Shown: positions 55,994-64,000 of the stretch, piece after piece
Layout: each line of letters opens with the position of its first letter
Position numbering within the stretch: position 1 is the first letter of the stretch
Source of the DNA: Photobacterium atrarenae
GTDB taxonomy: Bacteria; Pseudomonadota; Gammaproteobacteria; Enterobacterales; Vibrionaceae
DNA: 64,000 nucleotides
Direction: 5' to 3'
Assembly: GCF_024380015.1 (NCBI RefSeq)
Contig: NZ_CP101509.1
Location: 1,791,599 to 1,855,598, forward strand
Notes under the pieces: generated by a model
Told to the model about the DNA's origin: nothing
The model's input: only the letters and a program-made list of their open reading frames with translations
Databases searched by the model: none
Program-made: the position numbers and the translations under genes

Positions 55994-56403
55994 AACGAAC
56001 CTTTAACAACCTTAGACTGAATGAACCGATACTGCCGCCAGGTAATATCGTGATATAAGGGGTATTCAGGCCTAAAGATTGCCTCTTGGATAGAAGCAAT
56101 TTTTAGACTGCCGATAAGATACCCCAGCTGATCGTTTTTTGCACGAAATGGTTAGCGAAATGTTAAAAAAAGACTGTAACTACATCGTGCCAGTGATACT
56201 TGCGAGCCAAATCCCGAAACCAAGGTAAAAATAGTCAAATTTCAGTAGCATAAGTTACTAAAAAAGTCCTATTTCATGTCCGGTTTGTTATTAAAGCTAG
56301 CACGTATATTTTGTGCAAATAGTCACCAAATCGCTAGTAAAACATAGGTGATTTTTCTTTGCCTAACTGATTAGAATATCTAATCCAAAAGATAAGTAGA
56401 ATC

Positions 56404-56428
56404 AGCCGGCTTCGGGTGAAGCCGGCCT
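56404..56428 (-). terminator. Probable terminator of the CDF gene
   Basis: The stem GCCGGCTTC/GAAGCCGGC with a 4-base loop sits immediately after the stop codon at 56434. The following T-run on the minus strand is short. Confidence 0.65.
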
Positions 56429-56433
56429 GAAGG

Positions 56434-57348
56434 TTACAGCCAACGCTCCTGGCCGGTAAAGGTGACAGATAGCCAGGTGTCCCCCAAATCGTCGGACAAC
56501 TCTTCCCACAGCAATTGACGGATATAATCCTGACGCTTCGTGGTCCAATAGGCATCATTTTTGACTAAAATATTCACCTCCAGATCATATTGACGACCAG
56601 ACTTGGCAAAATGATGGGTATAGCCATCGAAGTGAAATTGACGAGACAGGCGCTCAATCACCCGATCAACGCGTTGTTGCGTCGTGTCCTGCGGCGCCAC
56701 CAAGAGCACTTCGCGCAAATTCCGTTTCAGCACTTTAATCGGTAAGACCGACGCCGCAATTGCCAGCGTCGAGACCAGAATAGGGTCGACATACGCGTTC
56801 CAACGGGAGTAACCTAAATGATCAAACAGCATCACCAGCAGAAAACCCACCAAAATCGCCGCACTCAGAATACCGTCCACCAGCCATTCCTGTGAATCGA
56901 CCCGAACCAGTTCCGACGCTTCTTTGTGCGCAATTCGGATTTCAACCGCATAAATAGTAAAACAGCAGACGGTCGATAGCACGGCGTACACGAGCGCATG
57001 CTCCAGAACAATGTCATGACCTCCGTTGACAATGGTTTGCACACCACTGATAAAAGCAAACAAGCAAGTAACCAGAATGAGCAAGCCATTGACGACATTG
57101 ATTAACGGCTCAATGTGCGCGTAGCCAAATTGGAATTGTCGATCGTCAGGCCTTGAAACCAGGTAGGCGGTATACAGGCTCAACCCTGTCATACCCATAC
57201 TCAGAAATGAAAACATGCCGTCGAGTAAAATAGCACTGGATCCGACATACAATCCATAGCCAATCCCTAAACTTGCCAGCAAAACAGTGCCGGCCAGGGA
57301 CATTTTAAGCGCCAAACGCTCCTTACTAATTTTACGGCTGGTCGCCAT
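56434..57348 (-). CDS. CDF-family cation efflux transporter
   Basis: The 304-residue protein has six membrane helices and a C-terminal cytoplasmic domain typical of cation diffusion facilitators, ending with QYDLEVNILVKNDAYW. In the transport site the first helix motif is LLDGMFSF (Asp43, Ser47) and the later one is SQEWLVDG (Glu154, Asp158), whereas zinc transporters such as YiiP carry D-x3-D and H-x3-D. The metal may therefore not be zinc. AAGGAGG before the ATG at 57348 sets the start; an earlier start (57399) would add 17 residues. Confidence 0.9.
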   Translation of the reverse strand: MATSRKISKERLALKMSLAGTVLLASLGIGYGLYVGSSAILLDGMFSFLSMGMTGLSLYTAYLVSRPDDRQFQFGYAHIEPLINVVNGLLILVTCLFAFISGVQTIVNGGHDIVLEHALVYAVLSTVCCFTIYAVEIRIAHKEASELVRVDSQEWLVDGILSAAILVGFLLVMLFDHLGYSRWNAYVDPILVSTLAIAASVLPIKVLKRNLREVLLVAPQDTTQQRVDRVIERLSRQFHFDGYTHHFAKSGRQYDLEVNILVKNDAYWTTKRQDYIRQLLWEELSDDLGDTWLSVTFTGQERWL

Positions 57349-57583
57349 AATTTCCTCCTTATCTTCAAATGAGTTGAACGAAATCGTTATGAACACCATA
57401 ACACTATTTGTAGCTATTTGAATATCATCTATTTTCTAACAGGTGCTTTCCAACTTGTCTGTAATAACAGTAGCACCTGTAGATGGACAATTTATGAAAC
57501 CATTGCCCCGGCAAATCAGAGTTAAAGCCTGCCTTTCAAAGATAGGCCAAGCGGCTTGTTCCTGACGATGCAGGCTGATCCCT

Positions 57584-58018
57584 TTATCGTTCGAGGACTT
57601 CGTCAAGCCATTGCCCGAATTCTTTCTTCTTCAGTGCCGTCGGCAAAGCAGCTTGCACTCTTCCTTTTTTAAACACCATCACCGTCGGTACGCCTCTGAC
57701 TTTGTACCGGGTTGCCAACGCCTGATTCTGCTGCACATTCAACCGAACAAAACGAAGCGACTTCTGCCGCTCTGCCGCAACCTTCTCTACAATCGGCTTA
57801 AAGGTACGGCATGGCGCACAGTTGTGCCCCCAGAATGTGACCACAACAGGTTTTGGACTTTGAATCAGACACTCGAAGTTTTTGCTATCAGCCTCTACCG
57901 GCTTACCATCCAGTACCGGGCGGCTACAGTGCTCGCACTTGATGGTATTCGACAAAGCCTGAACAGAATTTGTTGCAGGCTGCTGGCAGTGGGGGCAAGA
58001 GACAGAAAAAATTTTCAT
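57584..58018 (-). CDS. trxC: Thioredoxin 2 (TrxC-like) with zinc-ribbon N-terminus
   Basis: The 144-residue protein has two CxxC zinc-binding pairs (SCPHCQQ and KCEHCSRP) followed by a thioredoxin fold, the layout of TrxC. The active site reads WGHNCAPCRTF with Cys67 and Cys70. CAPC replaces the usual CGPC, and the preceding Trp-Ala/Ala-x-Trp pattern is also altered. The change probably shifts redox potential or specificity, but activity as a disulfide reductase is expected. RVPTVMVF-type cis-Pro loop is present (RGVPTVMVFKKG). Confidence 0.9.
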   Translation of the reverse strand: MKIFSVSCPHCQQPATNSVQALSNTIKCEHCSRPVLDGKPVEADSKNFECLIQSPKPVVVTFWGHNCAPCRTFKPIVEKVAAERQKSLRFVRLNVQQNQALATRYKVRGVPTVMVFKKGRVQAALPTALKKKEFGQWLDEVLER

Positions 58019-58157
58019 GGGAAATCCGAAAATACATCAAAAGACGGCATAAGATACCAAGTATCCTCAATAGTATCATTCGAATTGCACAGCACCGAAA
58101 TATATCATTATCAATGCAGGAAGCCACGCCGACGCCACGCTATAGATTCGCCAAAGG

Positions 58158-58613
58158 CTATTGCGGTTCGCGCTGGAGCTGTAAGCGTTCAATATCACTG
58201 AAGAAGTTGATCATTTTTGCCCGGCTGACACTGTACTCAAACCCCGTTCCGGCGCAATAATCCTGGTCAAATGGTTTCCGATCATGATTTTTCAACCAGA
58301 TATATTCACATTGCGCATGCAACTCGCACGCATGGTCGCGCTCGTTTCGGAGCTGAGACCAATAAGTCGAAAAATGCTCGAGGGCATAATTCAACTGATC
58401 ATAATTATCTGACGTCAGCTCGGGCCGCAGGGTCTTCAATTCTTGCTGCCGCTCACTCATGAAAGCCTGAAATGTCCTGGACAGATTATCAACTGAAGCA
58501 GCATAACACTGCTTCTCGATGAAGCTTTTTTTCTGTCCGGCTAAATCAGTCACTGTCTCCTGCGAAGTGCAGGCCGCTACAAAAAACAACAAAAAACTGC
58601 TTATTAATTTCAT
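58158..58613 (-). CDS. Small lipoprotein, possibly LprI/DUF1311-like
   Basis: The 151-residue product begins MKLISSFLLFFVAACTSQE with a clear lipobox (FVAAC). The mature part is helical and charged, with five cysteines (QCYAAS, HACELH, QCEYIW, DYCAGTG and the lipidated Cys) that may form disulfides. The region around YWSQLRNERDHACELHAQC weakly resembles DUF1311/LprI. I cannot confirm the family. ATG at 58613 fits the signal peptide; a longer start would add six residues. Confidence 0.55.
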   Translation of the reverse strand: MKLISSFLLFFVAACTSQETVTDLAGQKKSFIEKQCYAASVDNLSRTFQAFMSERQQELKTLRPELTSDNYDQLNYALEHFSTYWSQLRNERDHACELHAQCEYIWLKNHDRKPFDQDYCAGTGFEYSVSRAKMINFFSDIERLQLQREPQ

Positions 58614-59035
58614 CGCGCACCACAAAAGCATCTGAATCCCGAAATGCTATCTAAGTATGAGCGACCCACTCCATCTCAATGAGTGAATGTGGCAGACGTC
58701 TTAACAATAAGACATTTACGAGGTTACGCCATTTCACCTGAATCCGGCGGGAAATATTACCAGGCGATCACCCGGCCGCAAGATTTTAATACATTCCCCT
58801 GTTTAATTAAAATTAGCAGTGTTTTTCGCTGTAATTATTCCTTTACTCCTTTATTGTTGACTGCTCGAGGCGAAAATTTAACATCTTGATTACAATTATT
58901 ATTACTTGGTTATACCAAGACTTACGTCAAGCAGACTGGTTTGAGCCTCCCTTATCGGGCTCTGTGATACAGGTATAGCCAATTTTATTGATTTGCTGTC
59001 CGCCTCTTCCGAGGCAGCAACAGAAGGAGCTTGGA
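58614..59035. other. Intergenic and promoter region upstream of the E1-E2 operon
   Basis: About 420 bases between divergent genes contain a 6-bp dyad CTTGGT-TAT-ACCAAG at 58905-58919 and a GAGCC/GGCTC hairpin at 58942-58961. A 68-codon frame at 58683-58889 shows no coding evidence. The dyad is a candidate operator for the downstream operon. Confidence 0.4.
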
Positions 59036-60127
59036 ATGAATGTTCAGGCCTTACCGATGCATCGGTATATTGATCATCAGGGTCGTCTCATCGATCAACT
59101 GCCTGCATGGGCTGATCAGTCAATATTGACAGGGTTTTACCAGGATATGGTGATGACCCGCGTCTACGATAACAAAGCAATTGCGCTACAAAGAACCGGG
59201 AAACTGGGAACCTATCCGTCACATTTAGGTGCTGAAGCGATTGGCATTGCCGTCGGGCGAGCCCTAAAACCTGACGATGTGTTTATCCCCTACTATCGGG
59301 ATATGCCCTCCATGTGGGTACGCGGGATCGGCATGGAAAAAAACCTCCAGTACTGGGGCGGTGATGAACGCGGCAGTGACTTCATGACCGAAGATGGTCA
59401 GCCAAGTCGGGATCTGCCGTTCTGTGTCCCGATCGCCACCCAATGCACTCATGCCGTCGGTGTTGCAGCAGCCCTGAAAATCCAGGGCAAACACCAGGCC
59501 GCGCTGGTGACCTGCGGCGATGGCGCCACGTCGAAAGGTGATTTTCTCGAATCCCTGAACTGCGCGGGTGTCTGGAACATTCCACTGGTGTTTGTCATTA
59601 ACAACAACCAATGGGCCATTTCCGTACCGCGCACGATTCAGTGCGGTGCTGAATTTTTATCCGATAAAGCCCAGGGGGCCGGAATTCAAGGGCTCACGGT
59701 TGACGGTAATGATGTCATCGCTATGTATGACGCCGTCCTGAAAAGCCTGGATAAAGCGCGTAAAGGTAAAGGAGCGACATTAATCGAAGCCATTAGCTAC
59801 CGACTCAGTGATCACACCACGGCTGATGACGCCAGCCGTTACCGCAGTGAAGATGAGCTGCAACAAGCCTGGGCTTATGAGCCAATTGCACGACTGAAGA
59901 AATTTCTGATTAGCCAGGGCTGGTGGTCTGAACAAGAAGAAGAAAACTGGACTGCACACTGCCGTGAGGTAGTCGAACAGGCCGTGAAACGATATGAATC
60001 CCTGCCACCACAAGCACCGGAATCAGCATTTGACTATCTGTTTGAATCGCTTGATAACGATCTCCATCAGCAGCGGGATCAACTGATCAATAAAGCAATG
60101 CGAATGCACGGAGGGCGCCATGGCTGA
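59036..60127 (+). CDS. pdhA: 2-oxo acid dehydrogenase E1 component, alpha subunit
   Basis: This is the thiamine-diphosphate-binding alpha chain of a pyruvate or branched-chain 2-oxo acid dehydrogenase. The 363-residue protein has LGTYPSHLGAEAIGIAVG, FIPYYRDMPSMWVRGIG and the ThDP motif GDGATSKGDFLESLNCAGVW through NNNQWAIS. The YRxSDH-type phosphorylation loop position is present as SYRLSDHTTADDASRYR. The substrate is uncertain: pyruvate and branched-chain forms are hard to separate by eye. AAGGAGCTTGGA sets ATG at 59036. The gene overlaps the beta gene by eight bases. Confidence 0.88.
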   Translation: MNVQALPMHRYIDHQGRLIDQLPAWADQSILTGFYQDMVMTRVYDNKAIALQRTGKLGTYPSHLGAEAIGIAVGRALKPDDVFIPYYRDMPSMWVRGIGMEKNLQYWGGDERGSDFMTEDGQPSRDLPFCVPIATQCTHAVGVAAALKIQGKHQAALVTCGDGATSKGDFLESLNCAGVWNIPLVFVINNNQWAISVPRTIQCGAEFLSDKAQGAGIQGLTVDGNDVIAMYDAVLKSLDKARKGKGATLIEAISYRLSDHTTADDASRYRSEDELQQAWAYEPIARLKKFLISQGWWSEQEEENWTAHCREVVEQAVKRYESLPPQAPESAFDYLFESLDNDLHQQRDQLINKAMRMHGGRHG

Positions 60128-61103
60128 ATTGACCCTATTAGAATCGGTAAACTTGGCACTGCACCATGAGATGACCCACAACCCTGACGTTGTGGTACTA
60201 GGTGAGGATGTTGGTGATAACGGTGGCGTATTCCGGGCAACAGTCGGGCTGAAAGAAAAGTTCGGGTGCAAACGGGTGATCGACTCCCCTTTGGCTGAAG
60301 CACTCATTGGTGGCGTCGCCGTCGGCATGGCCACGCAGGGATTGCGCCCGGTTGCAGAGTTTCAGTTCCAGGGCTTTGTCTTCCCGGCGATGGAGCATCT
60401 GATGTGTCATGCCGCCCGGATGAGAAACCGGACCCGTGGCCGCCTGACCTGCCCAGCCGTCTTCCGCGCCCCGTTTGGTGGCGGGATCCATGCGCCGGAG
60501 CATCACTCTGAAAGTATTGAAGCGCTGTTTGCCCATATCCCCGGGCTGCGGGTCGTCGTACCGTCTTCACCGCAACGTGCATACGGCCTGTTGCTGGGCG
60601 CGATCCGCAGCAACGACCCTGTGATGTTCTTCGAACCCAAGCGTATCTACCGAACCGTCAAGTCAAACGTCGAAGACGACGGCACAGCCCTGCCGCTTGA
60701 TACCTGTTTCACCTTGCGTAAAGGGCGAGACCTGACGCTGGTCACCTGGGGGGCCTGTGTTGTTGAATCCCTCCAGGCAGCGGCGAGCTTATCCCGGCTC
60801 GGGATTGAGGCGGAAGTGATTGATGTTGCCAGCATTAAACCACTGGATATGGCGACGATTTACAAATCCCTTGAGCGAACCGGCCGACTCTTAGTCGTCC
60901 ATGAAGCGTGCCAGACCAACGGTGTCGGTGCAGAAATTCTGGCCCGGGCTGCCGAGCATGCCATGTGCTTGCTCAAAGCGCCGCCGAAACGGGTCACCGG
61001 GATGGATACCGTCATGCCCTATTACCGGAACGAAGATTATTTCATGATCCAGGAAGAAGATATTATTGAGGCAGCAACTGCGCTCGTGGAGGGATGGAAA
61101 TGA
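60120..61103 (+). CDS. pdhB: 2-oxo acid dehydrogenase E1 component, beta subunit
   Basis: The 327-residue beta chain completes the E1 active site with the alpha chain. It has VVVLGEDVGDNGGVFRATVG, DSPLAEALIGGVAVGMATQG, FGGGIHAPEHHSESIEALFA, VVPSSPQRAYGLL and VVHEACQTNGVGAEI, the standard E1-beta motifs. The start overlaps the alpha stop and its own stop overlaps the E2 start as ATGA, so the three subunits are translationally coupled. Confidence 0.92.
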   Translation: MAELTLLESVNLALHHEMTHNPDVVVLGEDVGDNGGVFRATVGLKEKFGCKRVIDSPLAEALIGGVAVGMATQGLRPVAEFQFQGFVFPAMEHLMCHAARMRNRTRGRLTCPAVFRAPFGGGIHAPEHHSESIEALFAHIPGLRVVVPSSPQRAYGLLLGAIRSNDPVMFFEPKRIYRTVKSNVEDDGTALPLDTCFTLRKGRDLTLVTWGACVVESLQAAASLSRLGIEAEVIDVASIKPLDMATIYKSLERTGRLLVVHEACQTNGVGAEILARAAEHAMCLLKAPPKRVTGMDTVMPYYRNEDYFMIQEEDIIEAATALVEGWK

Positions 61104-62248
61104 AGTCATTTACTTTGCCTGATCTCGGAGAAGGCCTGGCAGAATCAGAAATTATTGAATGGCATGTCAACGTTGGCGATACCGTCGAAGTCGACCAGGT
61201 AATGCTCACCGTCGAAACAGCCAAAGCCACCGTCGATGTTCCCGCCCCTTACAGCGGCAAAATTATCAGCCGTTTCGGCGATGAGGGCGATGTGATCAGC
61301 ATCGGCAGCCTGCTGCTTGAAATTGAAGACAATGAGTCGGCAGCGCAAAATCAGAAAAGCGCGAAAAAAGCGGATGCCGCCACGGTCGTCGGTAGTGTGT
61401 CTAACAACAGCCATCATGTGAATGTCGACGAATACTGGGTTGGCAGTGCAACACAACAAACGGAACGCCCATCCGAAGCGCTAACCGCCATGCCTTCGGC
61501 CCGTCTGCTGGCACAGAAACTTGGCGTCGATCTACAGAAAGTAAAAGGCAGTGGACCGTCAGGGGTCATCTTAGATTCTGATGTTTATAACGCTTGCGAT
61601 CAGCAACTTCCAGGAACTGAAGTGATCAAAGGCGCACGCCGGACCATGGTCAGCACCATGGCGGAATCCCACCAGCATGTTGCAGCCGTGACAATCACGG
61701 AAGAGGCCAACCTCGAGCACTGGCATGACGGCGAAGATATCACCAGCCGCCTGGTGATGGCGATTATTGAAGCTTGCCAACAAGAGCCTGCACTCAACGC
61801 CTGGTTTGACGCCGAAACTATGACCCGCTGCGTTCACAGCACCGTGAACCTTGGCTTGGCTGTGGACAGCCCGCATGGCCTGTATGTCCCGGTGCTCCGC
61901 CAAGCCGGTGAATATAATGCCGACAGCATTCGCAAGTGGGTCAATGAAACCGTCACCGGGATCCGGGAGCGAAAAATCGGCCGCGATCAGCTGCAACACG
62001 CTACGATTACCCTGACCAACTTCGGGGCGATCGCCGGCATTTTCGCCACCCCAGTGGTTACGCCACCACAAGTGGCCATTGTCGGTGCCGGTCGAATCAT
62101 GGAAAAACTGGTGCTGCGCAACAATCAACCGGTTTCGGTGAAAACCATGCCGCTGTGTATGACCTTTGACCACCGCGCCTGTACCGGAGGTGAAGCCGCC
62201 CGGTTTATGAAAGTACTGGTGAAAGCGCTGGAAGCCAGCCACGCCTAG
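61100..62248 (+). CDS. Dihydrolipoamide acyltransferase E2 component
   Basis: E2 carries the acyl group from E1 to CoA. The 382-residue protein has one lipoyl domain (FTLPDLGEGLAESEIIEW, Lys42 in VETAKATV), a flexible linker, an E1/E3-binding domain near residues 130-165 (AMPSARLLAQKLGVDLQKVK) and a C-terminal catalytic domain. The active-site motif reads TFDHRACTGGEAARF; the His is kept but the usual Asp of DHRxxDG is Thr. No E3 gene is in the window, so a shared lipoamide dehydrogenase is inferred. GAGGG precedes ATG at 61100. Confidence 0.9.
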   Translation: MKSFTLPDLGEGLAESEIIEWHVNVGDTVEVDQVMLTVETAKATVDVPAPYSGKIISRFGDEGDVISIGSLLLEIEDNESAAQNQKSAKKADAATVVGSVSNNSHHVNVDEYWVGSATQQTERPSEALTAMPSARLLAQKLGVDLQKVKGSGPSGVILDSDVYNACDQQLPGTEVIKGARRTMVSTMAESHQHVAAVTITEEANLEHWHDGEDITSRLVMAIIEACQQEPALNAWFDAETMTRCVHSTVNLGLAVDSPHGLYVPVLRQAGEYNADSIRKWVNETVTGIRERKIGRDQLQHATITLTNFGAIAGIFATPVVTPPQVAIVGAGRIMEKLVLRNNQPVSVKTMPLCMTFDHRACTGGEAARFMKVLVKALEASHA

Positions 62249-62299
62249 CGACCAAACCTTCATTGTACAATCGTTATCAGCGGAGAGCCGCACACACAA

Positions 62300-62328
62300 A
62301 AATGCCAGTCAAGTGACTGGCATTTTTT
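62300..62328. terminator. Bidirectional terminator after the E2 gene
   Basis: AATGCCAGTC/GACTGGCATT forms a 10-bp stem with an AAGT loop and has T-runs on both strands. It separates the convergent E2 and helicase genes. Confidence 0.88.
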
Positions 62329-62351
62329 ACTCATCAGGCTATTCGTGAAAC

Positions 62352-63692
62352 TTAATCTTCTGCAGAAGGCTCTACTGGTTTCCGCTTCTTCGGCATAAAG
62401 ACATTTTCACCCACCGCTACGTTATTATAGAAACGCTTATCACGTTGTTTGGTTACTTTGGCCGCCGCTTGCTTCTGTGCCGCAGGTTTCGCCGTTGGTT
62501 TCTTTTTCACCGGCTTTTTCTTATATTTCGGTGCAGGCTTCAACCCTTTAAACTTGCCTTCCAACCCTTCGATCACACTGAAGGTAATCGACTGCTGCAA
62601 GAAAGCCTCAACATTCTTAAAGCTCCGCCAGTCTTTCGGGCCAACCAGGGAAATCGCATCCCCTTTGTTACCGGCACGGCCGGTTCGACCAATCCGGTGC
62701 ACGTACTCCTCGGCATGCTTCGGCATATCGAAGTTAATCACATGAGAAACGCGATCGATATCCAGCCCACGCGAGGCAACATCCGTCGTCACCAGGATTT
62801 TATGACAATCCCGCTCAAACTGGCTCATGATGCTGTTACGCTGGGTTTGCGTCATGTTGCCACTCAGAGCAACCGCCTTAAGTTTTCGCTCATTGAGCAT
62901 GGTCGTCAGACGCTCAGTATCTTCACGAGTCGCGGTAAAGATAATGACCTGATTATAACTTTCGGTTTCCAGCAATTTATCCAGCAACGCCTGCTTATGA
63001 TCCAGGTGATCACACAGCAGAAAACGCTGGGTGATGTCGGTATGCTCTTCTGCTCCGTGCCCAATCGAGATGCGTTTTGGCGCATTGAGCATATCTGATG
63101 CAATATCCAGCACATCGGTATGGTCCAGCGTCGCCGAAAACATCATGGTCTGGCGACGGCGGTGGCTGGCGGCTTCATGAATACGGCGTAGCTGCGCCTC
63201 AAAGCCCAGATCCAGCATACGGTCGGCTTCATCCAGGATCAGCATTTCCAGGCCATCAAGGAAAGTACTGCGATGCTCCAGATGATCTGCCAAACGCCCC
63301 GGTGTGGCAACCACAAACATCGGGTCTTTACGTAACTCTTTGACTTGATCGTTGAAGTTTTCCCCACCAACAATCAGCGCACCATCATACGGGGTACCCG
63401 CATTCAGTGTCCGCAGTTGGGCAAACACTTGCTTGGCCAGCTCGCGAGTCGGTGTCAGCACCACCACGCGTGGATCGCGTTTGGAAAACGGCTTACTGCG
63501 GTACATGCGCTGCATGGCCGGAAGCAGAAATGCCAGAGTTTTACCGGAGCCCGTTTTCGACGAGGCTAAGACATCTTTGCCAAGAATTGCTACAGGGATA
63601 GCAGTTCGTTGAATTTCAGTTGGTTTATCGAACGCCAGATGATGTAACTTCTTCAGCAGGCGCTGGTCTAATCCAAGATCTTTAAAATGCAA
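62352..63692 (-). CDS. DEAD-box ATP-dependent RNA helicase (RhlE/SrmB-like)
   Basis: The 446-residue protein has all main motifs: the Q region (DKPTEIQRTAIPV), Walker A SSKTGSGKT, PTRELAKQ, TPGRL, DEAD in LDEADRMLD, SAT, and the C-terminal HRIGRTGRAG. The C-terminal tail from about residue 370 is Lys/Ala/Pro-rich, as in RhlE and SrmB helicases acting on rRNA or mRNA. The start is TTG at 63692, with GGAGC upstream, giving MHFKDLGLDQ; a TTG at 63728 would add 12 residues. Which helicase paralogue it is cannot be settled by eye. Confidence 0.88.
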   Translation of the reverse strand: MHFKDLGLDQRLLKKLHHLAFDKPTEIQRTAIPVAILGKDVLASSKTGSGKTLAFLLPAMQRMYRSKPFSKRDPRVVVLTPTRELAKQVFAQLRTLNAGTPYDGALIVGGENFNDQVKELRKDPMFVVATPGRLADHLEHRSTFLDGLEMLILDEADRMLDLGFEAQLRRIHEAASHRRRQTMMFSATLDHTDVLDIASDMLNAPKRISIGHGAEEHTDITQRFLLCDHLDHKQALLDKLLETESYNQVIIFTATREDTERLTTMLNERKLKAVALSGNMTQTQRNSIMSQFERDCHKILVTTDVASRGLDIDRVSHVINFDMPKHAEEYVHRIGRTGRAGNKGDAISLVGPKDWRSFKNVEAFLQQSITFSVIEGLEGKFKGLKPAPKYKKKPVKKKPTAKPAAQKQAAAKVTKQRDKRFYNNVAVGENVFMPKKRKPVEPSAED

Positions 63693-64000
63693 AATGGTGC
63701 TCCGGTCAAAATGTTCTTCGGTGAACAAGGATAATACAGTTATTCAAGATGTGATGCGCGTCACACCAAGTTAAATTTTCTAAGCGGTGGATTATACCAT
63801 AATTCTGATACGAGACACGAAAAACGTCCGTATCTAATGGGATTTCATAAAGATAACATCGCTCTGTCTGGTTTCATTTCATCCCATTGCCAAAGCACGT
63901 CCGCCAGACCCTATCGCCACTCTCATTGCTCTCTCGGGCATTGGCTCACACAATAAAACACTGTATTATTCTCACATTAATCCGGAACAGGACGTTACTA
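63693..64000. other. Region upstream of the helicase to window end
   Basis: About 300 bases contain the helicase promoter region and no recognisable gene start. Nothing else is supported. Confidence 0.35.

Larger units (their letters stand above)
55526..56433. other. AT-rich intergenic region containing one microprotein gene
   Basis: About 900 bases lie between the EAL gene and the CDF gene. Only the 35-codon frame at 55889-55993 and its terminator have support. The rest (55526-55850 and 56000-56400) shows no gene, repeat or RNA that I can recognise. Confidence 0.4.

Noticed and set aside
58683..58889. 68-codon plus-strand frame upstream of the E1 operon
   Set aside because: No ATG with a ribosome-binding site, no recognisable domain; position fits a promoter region.

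Overview
The window looks like chromosomal DNA of a marine gammaproteobacterium of the Vibrionaceae, closest in feel to Photobacterium or a related genus. This rests on gene families I recognise (HlyU-type regulator, GlyGly-CTERM serine protease, RavA/ViaA, CSS-motif EAL protein, the siroheme synthase form with a vestigial methylase tail) and on a moderate GC content near 50 percent. No database search was possible, so the genus is an inference. I see no rRNA, tRNA, CRISPR array, prophage or intact insertion sequence.

Region 1 to 12 kb is mostly housekeeping: pntAB transhydrogenase, an HlyU-family regulator, a small DUF1127-like protein, a BASS-type transporter, an FMN riboswitch with ribB, a 5'-nucleotidase, a glyoxalase-type VOC protein and an OLD-family nuclease (YbjD-like). 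Region 11.6 to 21.3 kb is an eleven-gene minus-strand operon that reads as a light and photo-oxidative stress unit. It opens with a TudS-DUF1722 fusion (RudS type, tRNA 4-thiouridine eraser), then a MerR/LitR-like regulator, CPD photolyase, an NTF2-like protein, SDR, FAD amine-oxidase-like protein, DUF1365, a Cfa-like methyltransferase, DUF2878, a chalcone-isomerase-like protein and a DUF3833 lipoprotein. Two TGTACA/TGTATA-type dyads with N11 spacing sit at its promoter. A MITE-like repeat has inserted inside the operon and supplies the stop codon of one gene.

Region 21.6 to 33.7 kb is a complete pelABCDEFG operon for the Pel biofilm polysaccharide, ended by a strong terminator. A diguanylate cyclase (41.2 kb) and an EAL phosphodiesterase (53.9 kb) lie nearby and could act on the c-di-GMP pool read by PelD.

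Region 33.7 to 46.3 kb holds a slipin/NfeD pair, a bacterial ionotropic-glutamate-receptor-like protein with a non-canonical pore loop, ravA-viaA, the diguanylate cyclase, a Pho-box controlled pstS-like gene, a mercaptopyruvate sulfurtransferase, an LpxR-like lipid A deacylase and a GlyGly-CTERM trypsin-like protease. Region 46.3 to 64 kb holds an RND efflux pair, a siroheme synthase, DUF1097, nagZ, the EAL protein, a small membrane protein, a CDF transporter with an unusual metal site, a thioredoxin-2 with a CAPC active site, a lipoprotein, an E1alpha-E1beta-E2 2-oxo acid dehydrogenase operon and a DEAD-box helicase.

The most interesting material is the light operon (its RudS/photolyase pairing, a regulator without a clear B12 motif, a Cfa homologue without the bicarbonate ligands, and its operators), the repeat that rewrites gene ends inside it, and two intergenic membrane microproteins.
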